Positions 1 to 11,739 of a DNA stretch of 64,000 bases are shown here, in pieces. Below the pieces are notes generated by a model. It made no database searches. It was not told the origin of the DNA and was given only the letters and a program-made list of their open reading frames with translations. The stretch spans positions 17,685,716 through 17,749,715 of the forward strand of contig NC_045144.1 in NCBI RefSeq assembly GCF_008831285.2. The letters run 5' to 3'. Numbering within the stretch: position 1 is the stretch's first letter; each line of letters opens with the position of its first letter. Made by a program: the position numbers and the translations under genes. Origin of the DNA: Nymphaea colorata (Eukaryota > Streptophyta > Magnoliopsida > Nymphaeales > Nymphaeaceae).

Positions 1-627
1 AAAGGCATTACAATTAGTCCATGATGACTCTTTTAGCCTTTGTCAGGTAGCTATATACAATTGATCTAAGAAAGGTGTGCCATGCAAGTTACGGACCATA
101 AATTAATTTGTCAACCCGAGTTTGTTGTTTTTGTCTTACAAGCAAGTTAACTAACTGAGATAAATAAAGTTCCACACCCCGTTTTCGTAGTGGCAAGGCA
201 TAAGATAAATCCGCAACGTGTACATACCGTATCAACTTTGGGGAAAGCTAACTTTTTCCCATCAAATGAACTTAACATACCAAAGCATTCTACCAAGGAC
301 CTATTAAGTATTAACTGCCTACTTAATCGCAAGAAGGTTAACAGAAACTGAAAATATCAACTCTGTAGGAGCAATAAGCAACAAGGGATGGTAGCTTTAC
401 TTAGAAGTTAAACAATATGCAACCAACATAATTTATCTCCAAAGGTCACAGATTAACTTATAGGAACCGCAAGTGGACACGCATATTGATAGAGGACAAC
501 AGATTTTCAATTATATTATTGAGAAGGAATGGTTAACTACTCAGAAGCGACAACAAAGAAGAAAAGAAGCACGAAGAAAAGGAAATAGATGAGCTGATGG
601 GGCAGTTTAGCATATAGAAAGTAGTAC

Positions 628-1092
628 CTCAGCTTCCGTAACCATCTGATCCACATAGCTTTTCAGCTTAGTGACCCTCAAAGCTTCTGTGAAGAACCTA
701 AACTGTTCTTGCCTGACCGAGTAATCGACATCAAAGACAACCCCAGGCCCAAAAGTAGGTACGTTGAACTGGTACACCTCTTGCTGGCTAAGATCCGTCT
801 CTGTCGCCTTAAAGAAGTGAGCAGACACTTCGGGACCGATAAGAAACGTAACTTTTTTGTTCAGGAGATTCACGGTGAAGACATTGCCAAGCCTATTATA
901 CTCTTCCCTGATCATTATAATCGGGCCCTTCATGAATTTCAGGAGCCCTCCAATAAGAGGAAACGCCTGAACTTCAGGGGGAGTCCTCTTCTTAGATCCG
1001 GAGAAGAACAGGGAAGACAGAAGCTTCGCCACCACAACCGTTGCTAGAACCAGGAATCCGACATAATAGTAGTTGCTGTCTTTCAGTTCCAT
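628..1092 (-). CDS. CYP51: Sterol 14-alpha-demethylase (obtusifoliol 14-demethylase), first coding exon, partial
   Basis: Cytochrome P450 of the CYP51G family, which removes the 14-alpha methyl group of obtusifoliol in plant sterol synthesis at the ER membrane. The 155 residues visible are the N-terminal third of a protein usually near 490 residues. They comprise an N-terminal membrane anchor (about residues 9-30, YVGFLVLATVVVAKLL), a proline hinge and PLIGGLLKFMKGP, the beta-sheet 1 region, and the B-C segment QFNVPTFGPGVVFDVDY typical of CYP51 substrate-recognition site 1. The start ATG (complement of 1090-1092) gives the expected MEL-type N-terminus; the open frame runs 40 codons further upstream but that stretch looks like leader. 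The exon ends in GAG|GTACTA at 628/627, after VTEAE, a phase-0 junction. The heme-binding exon lies beyond the left edge, so 1-627 is intron with no coding signal seen. Family assignment is strong. Confidence 0.93.
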
Positions 1093-2150
1093 CTTGGCCA
1101 GCAGATAAACTCCACGGATCCGAAGCAAATCAGAGGAAACAGAACAGAGAGCTAGCAGATAAAAACCTAAAGCAGCGACATTCCGAGAAGTTCGCGAGGT
1201 TTCGAAGGTCAACTACAGAAATCGACAGAGAACAACTCGTAATGAAGGTTTTTCCACCGACGGCCGCCCCAGCCAACAGAAAAAGGAAAAAAGAACTGCA
1301 ATTTTCTAGTAAAGAAGCGGAAAACACTGCTTCTCTCGATGGCCAGACAAAGAAAAGCAGAGGAAAACGTGCCGGAGAGAGACGATTTATCAGCAAAGGA
1401 GAGATTTATCCAAAATCTGCATACAAAACGCAGGAAAAGAGCTCAGCTCAAAGAAGGAACACGCTGAACCATCGCAGATGTTTCAGCAGACACAATTTCA
1501 CGAAAGCAAGAGCCCGAGCTTTCGCTTTCCCTCTCGGTCTCGCATAAAAAACACGCAGAAGACATCAGACATCCAATCAGGACCAGACGCTAACAGATCG
1601 AGCACATCTCGTCCAAAAAACGTAAAAGCAAAAGAGAAATCCGCAGAAGAAGAAGACGTACATCACGGAGTCGCTTCCCGATCGGAAATCCGCAGACGGC
1701 GGTGAGAAGGCGGTCGAAGCGCGTAGCTGCGTGCAGGCTGGCCTTCCGAAAAAGTTAGCTACCTGGGTCGTCCGTTCACGCGCGCGACACCCGGCTCGTT
1801 TTCCTCCGCCTCCTGCTCTGGCCAGCCCACACGCCTTCTCAGCGGACGCGTACTAGTAAAGGCCTTCTCTCCCTCTCTCCCAATTGCGCGGACAGTGACA
1901 GAGCGTGACAGAACAAGATCATCAGAAGACTCAGAGCCAGAGGAAGGAGACACCGCTAGAAGAAAGACGGAGAGAGAGAGAGAGAGAGAGAGAGTACCGC
2001 TGGCAAATGGCTGGGGGATAATGGCCAAACTCTCTGGAGCTTCCCTCCCTTTTAAAATGGCTCGCGGGAAAAGTGGGGACCCCTTTATAACCTTATTAAT
2101 AATATTTTCTTCATTAGTGCCCAATTCTCTACAGTAATTAGAAAAAGCCA
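1093..2150 (-). promoter_or_regulatory. Leader and promoter region of CYP51
   Basis: Non-coding stretch upstream of the CYP51 start. On the gene strand it is pyrimidine-rich for about 600 bases, as plant 5' leaders often are, and it includes a (GA)n/(CT)n microsatellite at 1970-1994. I see no convincing TATA box at a defined distance and did not place the transcription start. Several open frames here on both strands are low-complexity and resemble nothing known. Confidence 0.4.
1970..1994. repeat. (GA)n microsatellite
   Basis: Uninterrupted AG dinucleotide run of about 24 bases, in the presumed upstream region of CYP51. Confidence 0.9.
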
Positions 2151-2644
2151 TGGCTTGATCAGTAAATGCCAAACAAGTTCCCCTCTGCCTTGTCTCTCTC
2201 GCATTTATTTACCGGCCCATTCTTCTTGGACCCTTTTTTTAGGGAAACGAAAGAGAACCGACAAAAATGAAAAATGCATTAACAAAAATTACACCAACTC
2301 AAGTAACATGGATGTCAATTTTTCAGATATAAAAAATAATATTTTTTCCGATTTATAAACTATAAGTGATAAACCATAGGTCATTTCGAAGTAAGTTATA
2401 TATTTATGTCCCTAACAAAGGATCATATGTCATGGTATATAGAAATTATTAAAATGCCTTTTGTTAATTACATGGAAAAAGCCAGGCATGGAACTTAAAA
2501 TTTTTCACTTTATACAAATACCAAAAATACCCATCTAATAAAAGGTAGGAACATGTCTTTTCATATTTGTTTTGGTGAAGGGAAAGTAAATGCGACCTTC
2601 TGAATAACCTAATTGCGCCACCTACTATATTCTTGTAGTTAAGG

Positions 2645-2830
2645 TCGGAGCCAAGGTAGGGCGTGCCTTCACCTCAATTTTTTTTAATTTGTATATAATT
2701 TTTTAATTAAAAAATACTTATTTTATATAAAAAATTTTAAAAAATGATAATTAAACCCTAATCAAAACTTATAAACTTTAATTCGGCCCACTTTATAAAA
2801 AAAAATAAGGTATCATACATTGGTGTCTTT
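2645..2830 (+). mobile_element. MITE-like dispersed repeat, copy A
   Basis: Shares an ordered series of blocks with 31767-31955: a G/C-rich head with gtcggagccaaggta, then an A/T tract, tttatataaaaa, a gataattaaaccctaatcaaaa-like block, and a closing cataaaaaaa tract. Other relatives lie at 5895-6040 and, inverted, at 39081-39200. No coding capacity. The GGGGCGGA-type end seen in the better copies resembles hAT-type MITE termini, which is an inference. Confidence 0.45.
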
Positions 2831-2886
2831 TATTTTGCAACATAAAATTTGTATTTGGTGTCTTTTATTTTGCAACATAAAATTTG
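2820..2886. repeat. 35-bp tandem duplication
   Basis: A 32-base block (ttggtgtcttttattttgca and 12 further bases) occurs at 2820-2851 and again without change at 2855-2886, a period of 35 bases. Perfect identity suggests a recent local duplication. Confidence 0.85.
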
Positions 2887-4705
2887 AATAATATCGTGTA
2901 AAATAAAAAAGACTACCTGCCAACCTATGTGCCATTTATTACACCAATTTTTTATAAAATTAAATGTCCCTGCTAAAAGGACCCACTTTATGGTCAAACT
3001 TTGCATGATTTTTTCATGTGCTAATATGATTAATAACGAAAATACATTTAGTTTACATTAAAAATAAAACTTTTTATAAAAACAAAATTAAATAAAATAA
3101 TAAAAAACTATAAAAGATATTTCTTTTTAATAAATTATAAAAATGTTATTCCCACCCTTACCATACATGGTGCGGTCGGCGCAATAACTCTCTCTCCTTT
3201 ATGAAAGATGGGAGAGCTTTCATTGCGTGTGTTTGATAGGGAGAGTTTTCGGCACTCTTCCTTGTATAGCTTTCTCCGGTAAAGAGGGGCCGTCAGTTGT
3301 GACATTCACTATTGTCTCCATGTGCTGAAGATACGACATTTTGTACTATATGCATTTAATCAATGCTGGTTAAATTGTTTTTGCTTTTTTATTTCTATTT
3401 TAAATTGAGGAATAAATAATTTAAAGAGCTCATTGCTTTTGTTACCAAACGCTCTCTTAATGTCATACTTGGGCTTCAAAAATTACTTTCATTGGCCAAT
3501 TTATGTTTGACTCTTTTAAAGCTAATTTTCATATTTTTTCATGGCCGCCTTTTAGTTAAAGCATCAAAATTTAATGCTATTGGGTGTTTGATTACATTAG
3601 ATTTTAAATTCCAGTGTATGGTTTAATGAGTGCTCAATCTAAATTTACGATACTAATTAACTGACGCCTTAAATCTATCAATCACAAGTTACAAAGGGAT
3701 GGGAGGTAGCGGTGAGATCCATATATTTCAATATACAAAGCTCATACATTTATGGTGTAATCTTTATATCTCTCAAACACAAGATTTCAAACCTTTAATA
3801 AAAATATCTAAATATTATTAAGTAGTGTATCGTTTTTTATTTTTTAAAATATTATAATTTATTTAATAAAATGTTTATTTTCTAGTCCAGTTTCATGCAT
3901 AGTGAAGTGGGACCGCATCCACCTCCAATGCACATGGACAGACATCCATGTTTTGTATGGTCCGCATTCTCCAGCCTGTGAAAGCTTATCTAGATCCCAT
4001 GCAAAGGGAGTGGCAACTGGTAATATTAGATTTTTCGAAGCCGCACCGGTTGGTCCGAGATTTCCATCGCCAGGCTTACTCACTCGAAATAGCTCTATAC
4101 ATTATGGTTATTTGAATACTCGATCGAATGAATGAGTCAACTCGCCCATCAAGTGACCCGGACATATGTCATTTTGAGTCGAGTCACGGGTTTGCTAACT
4201 ATGATTTATTTAGTATTTGAATTAACGAATGGTGAAGGCTGTAACTCAATCTTATCAAATTCAGAGTCAGAAAGCGAAATGATTCCGTGAATTGGTGAAT
4301 CGAGTTGAATTAAAACATGCATTTTATTTAAAAATCAAATAAAATATAAAAAAAATATTAGCAAAATCAGAAAAGTTTAAAATATGAAAAATAAAAAGTA
4401 AACCCACAAAATACTTTAGATGAAAAAAGGAAAACCCATGTTAACTTAGTTAGTTTTCCACTTTTTTGAAGAAATTAATTGAGGCGTCTCCTTGGGGAAG
4501 ATGGACCACAATTAATTACCATACCATTTGTAGGTAAGGTGAGTCAAAGTATAAAAAAAAGAAAAATAAATGAAGCTAAGGGAAGATGTGAAATATTACA
4601 TATTTGATGAAAAGTTCATGAATTACATCTTTAGTCAACAAACATCAAATAATTAGACCACATCAATCATCGGTAGGCAACTCAAGGCTACCAAACACTG
4701 GGCAA

Positions 4706-4900
4706 GAACAGACTTTTTTTTTCTTCTAAAGGTGAGCGGTTCGTTCTACAACTCTTAATAGAGGTCACTGTCTCTCCCCTTTTGTACCCACCTATGGGTT
4801 TTCATAGATTATGTTTCGAGACCTTTTATAGTTCAGAGGTAAAACGCACTGAAGGGCAAAAAAGGGGTCATTAAAGCTATTCTACGATTGAATTTTCATG
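4706..4900 (-). mobile_element. Probable SINE of a second family, degenerate copy
   Basis: Collinear similarity to 32172-32395: ggtgagcggttcgttc, then a block around aggtcactgtctctcccc, then gttttcatagattatgtttc and ccttttatagttcagagg. In the better copy the minus strand carries a tRNA-like B box (gttcgagtc), which suggests a tRNA-derived retroposon in reverse orientation. The copy here is decayed and its ends are approximate. Confidence 0.35.
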
Positions 4901-5239
4901 AAACTCGCGAGGGGTAAGGCATCTTAACCTTGAAGACTTTGTGTCCCCGACTGATGGGAGCAGACCTAAAAATTTTTCATTATGGGGCAGAACTATAACT
5001 TCAAAATTTTAACAGTGGTCAGAATAAAAGCTAACACTATCTAAAACAAATTTGAACAACCTGTAAAAGTTGCCATGTAAAACCAAAACAGGTACAATTT
5101 AAAGTGAGGAAACTAGAAAAAGGTCTTAAAGATGTTTTCCTTTTCCAAAAAAACCTGAGGCTTTATGACATAAAAGTTACATAATTTAATGTCCTCTTAG
5201 GGTTATCAAAAGTTTCCTCATTATTAGTGCATGCTCAAG

Positions 5240-5521
5240 GAAAGATTTTGTGACCTCAAGGGGCATAGCGTAGCTGGTCAAGTTAAGAGCCTGTATAAAG
5301 GCATGTCTTTAGTTCGATTCCTGTGAGTGTTATATTCATGTGTCTTAAAGTGGTAGGACGCGACATTAAGTTAAAGGGTGTGTACTGTTACTATCGCTGA
5401 CAACAACGCAGCTCAGGACCTCGAAGGCATGGAGAATTGGGGGGGGGGGGGGGGGGGCTTTCGGGTCTTTTTCGAACGGTGGGATTAATACCTCTCACTC
5501 ACCCGAAAGAAAGATTTTGTG
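5240..5521 (+). mobile_element. tRNA-derived SINE with 13-bp target-site duplication, copy 1
   Basis: The body is 5253-5508, flanked by perfect 13-bp direct repeats gaaagattttgtg at 5240-5252 and 5509-5521. Inside the head are an RNA polymerase III A box (tagcgtagctgg, 5266-5277) and a B box (agttcgattcc, 5311-5321), spaced as in tRNA-derived SINEs. The tail holds a run of 19 G (5439-5457) and ends in cactcacccgaaa. A second copy lies at 25491-25705. There is no coding capacity; mobilisation would depend on a LINE reverse transcriptase supplied elsewhere. Confidence 0.85.
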
Positions 5522-5894
5522 GATTCAGGTTGAAACTAATTTTTGTTTTCGGGTCATTCTTTTTCTTTTCTTCTTCTTCGGTTCTTCCCCCCCCTTTCCT
5601 AGAAGGAGTCAGCAAAGTAAAGTTGATGGGCCTCTTTAGTATCTTATAGAACTGGAAATAAAATTCAGAAATTTGAAATCCATCTCCGTTTCATGAAAGT
5701 GAGGATGGAAAAAACATTGTTGGAGGATTCCAGAAATTTCTTTTCTAAATTTTAGGTTTGACAAGAATCCAATAACAAAAAAATGGACTGTTGCTTCCCA
5801 CTCAATCATCAAGGGTTTCTAGTGTTGAATCCCTCTGCATTGTGGGTTCCACTCATCCAAAACCCTCGACCAATGCCTCAAATGGTTAGAGACA

Positions 5895-6040
5895 GGGACG
5901 ATCCTCAATTTTTAAAAAAAAAATTACATATAAATTTTATGCATTACATATAAAAAACTTGAAAATGATATTACAACGAACTATAATTCAACTCTTTCAT
6001 AATTCAGCTCTTTCATAAAAAATTTCTGGAATGATGACTT
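5895..6040 (+). mobile_element. MITE-like dispersed repeat, copy B (degenerate)
   Basis: Resembles copies A and C: cctcaattttt tract, tacatataaaaa, ttgaaaatgatattacaac block, then cataaaaaatttctgg as at 31930-31945. Ends are not resolved. Confidence 0.35.
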
Positions 6041-6142
6041 CCTATTAAGCCTGGCCTGCGGTACCCGATACCCGGCTCAAAAAAGTTAGCTCGACGGGGC
6101 TCGTAGAGTGTTCTTCCTACCAAACAACCTCTGGTCCAACCT

Positions 6143-6277
6143 CTAGATAACTCATGTAATAAGTTAGTAGGGGATGGAAGAGATCATGCATTTGTGCAAT
6201 TTCAATTGTCCATGCTCATGTAAAATGGGCATCGTTTCAAATGTTTGTCTTCCTGTCTAATCTTTGATTCAACTCGT
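6143..6277 (+). repeat. Dispersed duplicate of a CRL intron-4 fragment
   Basis: About 135 bases closely match 9405-9545 inside CRL intron 4. Shared blocks include gttagtaggggatggaagag, tgcaatttcaattgtccatg and cttcctgtctaa, in the same order and orientation. It lies about 1.3 kb upstream of the CRL start codon. Divergence is moderate, with several substitutions and small indels. Confidence 0.75.
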
Positions 6278-6284
6278 CCAGGGT

Positions 6285-6307
6285 TTATATATATATATAT
6301 ATATATA
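6285..6307. repeat. (AT)n microsatellite
   Basis: Alternating TA run of about 22 bases. Confidence 0.85.
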
Positions 6308-7588
6308 GACACATAGGATGCTGCTCAACTTTTATCATTAAAAAGAAACAAACGAAAGCAGCCGCAGGGGTCACATGAGACCCTCTCTCTCGGCCCCAAG
6401 CTTCACCTGCTCGGTCTCTCCTCTCCCACTGAGGACCGATAGATTCATGCCACCGCCGGCGAAGCCCCGACGGACGGCGCTGGTGCCCTGACGGAAGGCT
6501 ATGTATACATATAAAATTTGAGAATCACGATCCACACCTAATATAAATCCATGAAAATCTTTTGTTCCATAGTCTTGAGGCTATTTATAACCCACCAACC
6601 AAGAAATTTCATGTGATGTACTAATAATTATCACCAAGAACCATAACATATTAATGTTGATACGAGTATGTTATTTATTTATATATATACATACAGTAAT
6701 TGGTAAATTTAGATCACTTGAATAAAAGATAAAAACCAAACCTCTTAAATTTGTGTTGCAAAGTATTTTAAACAAAATGTGAACCTCCTAATATGTTTCA
6801 TAAACACTAGTTTTACATCAATAGTGCTTAGTTCAAGTTATCTTTTCTATTGTCAAGACTTTAGTGTTATAAGAGTTGTTCATTTTTCAATTATTGAAAA
6901 TTTTATTAAAGTAAAAAAAAAACAAGACTAATTGAAAATATATTTCTTACCAAATCACTTTAAGATCATATTTAAAAGTTAGCTTGTACAAAAATATTTC
7001 AATAACTAATTTTAATGGGACTATAACTCTAGAACCGAACCTGGTCATGGATCTAAGTAACGTATCAGATCTGTTCGTAAATTTCAACACCAATTTCCCG
7101 ATCGAGTCTGTTTTCATGAACTAATTAAAATTTTAGAGAGGTTGCAAAATGATAATATGCACTAATTTACATGTAAACAAGGTATCCGGTCACGGACTTG
7201 GATCCAAAACGAGCCCCATCGATCCTTTGTTCAGGCCGTATCTGGAAACAGAGAACCCGGGAGCCGAAGACCAACATTATGATCCGGATCCGATCTGAGA
7301 ACCGACTCATTTCCAATCATCGTCTGCTTCTGGAAAAGCAAATCAGAGCTCCAAGACAAACAGAGAGGGAGAGCGAGACGGGGAGACAGGAAAAGAAAGA
7401 GAAAGGGAAGAGAGTGATGGAAATCCAAATTCCCGCCTCACGTTTGGATGATAGCGTGGCGACAAGGGAGTGGAGGAAAATGACGAAGAAAGCCGTCCCC
7501 ACTTGAGATTCTCTCTCTCTTTCTCTCTGTCTCTCTCGCCGTCGGAAAACGAAGGCTGGTGGGTTGCGACGACGGGAGCCCTCGAGGG

Positions 7589-10230
7589 ATGGGCTCGGCA
7601 GGGAATGGGCGGAACAAGGCGAGGGGAATCGTCCTGAAGGCGCTCGCCCTCATCGGCGGGGCAATTCTCCTCAGGAAGCTCACGCGGTCCGCCACCCGAT
7701 GGGACCACGCCCGTGTCGTCGCCAACGCTCTCTCCGGCGAGAAGGTTTCGCGCCTACTCGATCCTTTCTTCTCCTTTTGTTTTTTCCGTTTTGAGGGGTT
7801 TTCTGATTGTGGGTCGTTTTAATTTTGATACCCTGGATGCAGTTTTCTTACGAACAGGCATGTAGGGATCCCACCAATTACTTCAATCTGAGGTATTGAA
7901 TTATCCATTATTTGTTGCTCCCGATGGCTTCTGATTATTTGTGTACTAGAATTGTGGTGATTTTCAGTGAGTTGTAAGTATGGTTCGTGCACCAAGGTAA
8001 TTTGCTTGTTGGGTGTACTTGTTTTGGTTTCTTTTCATGGGTAAACTGGAATGGGAGCTTAGACGTAAAAAAATGGCTTTTCTCCTGGTCGTTATTGCTA
8101 GAAAGGGTGATTTCAGTCCCCTGAAACTTTTTCTTGCCTCTGGTTTTAATGTGTTTGCTTGTGGTTTCATTTTATTTGTTGATTCAATTGAAATATTAAG
8201 TTTCGAAATAAGAAGCTGGTCCGTAGTTGTGGGTTTCATGAAAACAGTAATGATCTTGCAATTGCACCACTCAAGCTTCAGTACTATAGCTGGTCCGATT
8301 TGGCCATCAAGAGGGAAGACATGGTTTTGGTAATCATTGTAATAATGAGCTTCCGGAAGTATTTCCCATGGTGTGCAAAGGGTAGTGTATAACTGTCTCA
8401 ATCGAACCCTGTCCTTCTTTTTTATTGTCTGAATATTCAGGAGCTAAGACCATTCCAATGCTCCTTTTCGCCATATATTGTTCTTGATTTCACGTAAGAA
8501 ACTCTTCTCTGGTTGTAGCCATATAGGAGATTGTTTTTATAAAATAATCCGACTGAGTGGGCAAAACAATGGAACCAGCAGAATCGTGGTAAAAACTCGG
8601 TTATATTTTTATTAGTGAAGAAAGGATGTAAAGCACCGAAATGTTGTTGTAACTCCAAAACTAGGCACTAGGAAGGTAGTAAAGGACTCACGTAGTCAAG
8701 TTGCTTATGTTATCCACTCACATAGCTCTTTAGACTCTAACCATCTGACTTGCCAATGGTTCACTTGCTATTTTTAGTTTTTTGTTTAACAGCCATTGTT
8801 TGTTTGTCTACACAATTTTGTATGTTTATGCATCCCCTCTTCAAGGGGCTTATCAGTAGTGGAATTTGCAACATGCATACAGTATTATGAGGAATGGAAT
8901 GTTGTGCAAATGGATTCTGGAAATTCTGGTTGAGGGTTTTTGCTTTCCCTATTTTCTTTCACTCAATGTAATCTGATTTCTATGTGTTTAGCTGATCCAA
9001 AAACCACTTTGCGTGCCAAAGTCCTATATTGGAACTTCATTTCTGTGTTTAGGCGTCTGATTATGTGCCTTTTACCTGTTTTGTGGCAGGATGCTTACAT
9101 GCCCAGCAGCAGTGACGTTGGATGGTTCAAAGGTTTTGTATTTTGAACAGGTAAGGAGGTTTAAGGAATAAATGCATGTTCATTCTCAGTAACTGTTCAA
9201 AAGTATGTGGTCAATATTTTTATGATTCTTTTCTTTTTCTCTTGTTTGGTGTGGCAGGCATTCTGGAGAACTCCTGAGAAGCCTTTTCGGCAGGCATGAT
9301 TCTCTTCCTGATTTATATTTTATCACACAGACTTCTCAGCTTCATATTTTGCTAGATTTGATACTATAGACTCCTTTACGTTTATGACTTTCAGCCTACA
9401 GTTACTTTAGATAACTCATGTTATGACAAAATCAGAATGTTAGTAGGGGATGGAAGAGGTCATGCATTTTTGCAATTTCAATTGTCCATGCTGATGTAAA
9501 ATGGACATCTTTTTAAATATTTCTCTTCCTGTCTAAACTTTGGTTCAACTATGGGGGATATAAATGTTTCTTTTCCCATTGTAGTCTAATCTCACTGGAC
9601 ATATTTTTTTTCTTCAAGGGGGAAACCTAAAAAATGGTAGCCATGAATCATTGTTGATGAGTATAGGATAAAAGTAAATGGACCACATGTATTGAACTAA
9701 ATAAAGCTGTAAATTGTGGGAAGTTGTTCTCTTTAGATTATTAAACTCAATCTAAGTCACACGGACGCTGCAAAGTTACTGCCGCACCCTTGTCGACATG
9801 ACTCGGGTGCGGGTGTGGGTCGGATTCACACCCAACACAAGTCAACAAGAGTCGGCTGCGACTGACCGCACCTGATCATTTTTGTCCATTTTGGACACGC
9901 ACCCGACTCGCGTTTGACTTGAGTCGGGTGCGGTCAAACCGCATCAAGCCTATTTTCGTCCTTTTTTGACATTTTTTATTTTAAAAAATTTTAACGTTAA
10001 AAAGAGGGTTTAGCATTTTTTTCCATTTTTGTGTTCTGTCCTGGTTTTGTGTTTTTTGTTTACTTGTTTAATGTTTGTACTTTGTAAGTTAATGCTTAAT
10101 ATGTTACATTCATATACACAGTACATTATAACTTATAAGTATGTAATATATAATACTCATATATAATTTATCCATAAAGTGTGTAATGTAGAGTGTATAG
10201 ACTATAGTGTATATACTCTAAATTTCTTAA

Positions 10231-10265
<35 letters not shown>

Positions 10266-11708
10266 TAATAATAAATCAATAATAACAAATAAATATTCTC
10301 ACCTCACCGCCGCACCTAAATTTTTGGGGATGTGCCACTTCGGCACCCGCACCCCGCACCTATCTGACATAGAACTCAATTCTTAGGAGTCAGGAATCTT
10401 TCTTTGTTGTTTTCTCCTGTTATTTTGATCCCACAACTGCAAGTTAGTAAAATCTCACAAACATAAAAATGACTTGGCCTGAGCAAGGTTACCGTTTAGC
10501 ATTTTGAACATCTTTGGTTCTTGCTGACTAGAAAATTGAGAGATGAACCAACCACTCACTAAAGCTACCTTTTGATCCTTGGACTTGTTTTGTTGGCCAT
10601 ATATGTGGTTCGTTTCCAAGATAGTACCTTATACTTGACATGTTAGTCCATGGGCTATAACTGTATTTCTCTTGTTATTTCATAAAGTAGTGCCCACGTT
10701 ATCAGGTCAGAACCTTAGCTATAAAAATGAGAAATTGATGCAAGTTATTGAAGACCCTAAAAAGACTAATTAGGACTGGTCAGTCCATCTCTGTTCAACT
10801 AGATTGACTATGAACAAATAAGTAAATACATATATTTTTATGGACATAAATACAGAAACATATACATCTACCCAAAGAATGTATATTTATAGGCCAGGAA
10901 TTATTTGGCTGATCAATGACTAGGCCGACTAATTGACTAGTCTGACCAACTGGTCACTGGTTTGAAACACCGGTTGATTGATAAGCAATTGAACCGACTA
11001 GTCAAGATTTTGACAACTAAACCAATCACATGTATTGTCAATCTAAATAGTGAGATGTAAGATTCTTGACATTTCTGCACATAGGCATTGGCAAAGGCAT
11101 TGGAGCCTGTAAGAGTTCGGGGACAATTTTGATTACTGCAGAAAGTTAAGGAATGTGGTTGTCCATTTTCTTTGGAAGTATATGTTTTTAACTTTTTATA
11201 AATATGTTATTTTTGTGTGTGCTTCCATCATAACTTGTTGGTAGTAGCTGCTGCATGAATAACTTGAACATTGTTTTTCAACTTATAAGGTTATGTTATT
11301 TTTTTTTCTTCGTTCTCATGCAAAAGAAATATTAAAAAGTTTATTTTTTTCAGAGGTTTTATATGGTGAAGCCTTGTTCTAAAGAGATGAAGTGTGATGT
11401 TGAGGTGAGTGGAACTAATCTTTTTAAACCTTCATTAGTGAGAAGCTTGTGGGTGTACCGTTCTTGGTTTAGACCATTTATTTGTTTTGTTTTGACTGGC
11501 ATTTTCTATGTGGATTCTGTAATTAGTATTTGAAAACGTGTGATGGGAATTTTTGGCATATCATGAGAAATATTGCCAATTTGGCCTATTTAACGCTGAA
11601 TGGTTAAAAAATTTAGAACTGTCACTAAAAGCCTTTAGTCACTGGGGCATCAGCGTCAGTTTACAGTGGATTCAGTGATGGGTTTAACTTTTCTAACCAT
11701 CTGGCAGC

Positions 11709-11739
<31 letters not shown>

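Larger units (their letters stand above)
2151..4690. other. AT-rich intergenic region
   Basis: No gene recognised. It holds a MITE-like copy (2645-2830), a 35-bp tandem duplication (2820-2886) and otherwise AT-rich sequence with many in-frame stops. The short open frames near 3859-4135 overlap each other on opposite strands and have no family resemblance. Confidence 0.6.
5522..7500. other. Intergenic region upstream of CRL
   Basis: No gene recognised. It contains a MITE-like relative (about 5895-6040), a duplicated fragment of CRL intron 4 (6143-6277), an AT microsatellite (about 6285-6307) and a GC-rich patch at 6360-6500. Open frames at 7198-7725 are overlapping low-complexity frames in the CRL promoter/leader and are not convincing genes. 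Confidence 0.55.

Noticed and set aside
1093-1212. N-terminal extension of CYP51 by 40 residues
   Set aside because: The upstream in-frame codons begin with a non-ATG start and have no CYP51 similarity; the ATG at 1092 gives the expected N-terminus.
5253-5330. Possible functional tRNA gene at the SINE head
   Set aside because: A and B boxes are present but acceptor and anticodon stems do not pair as in a tRNA, and the 13-bp flanking repeats show a retroposed element.
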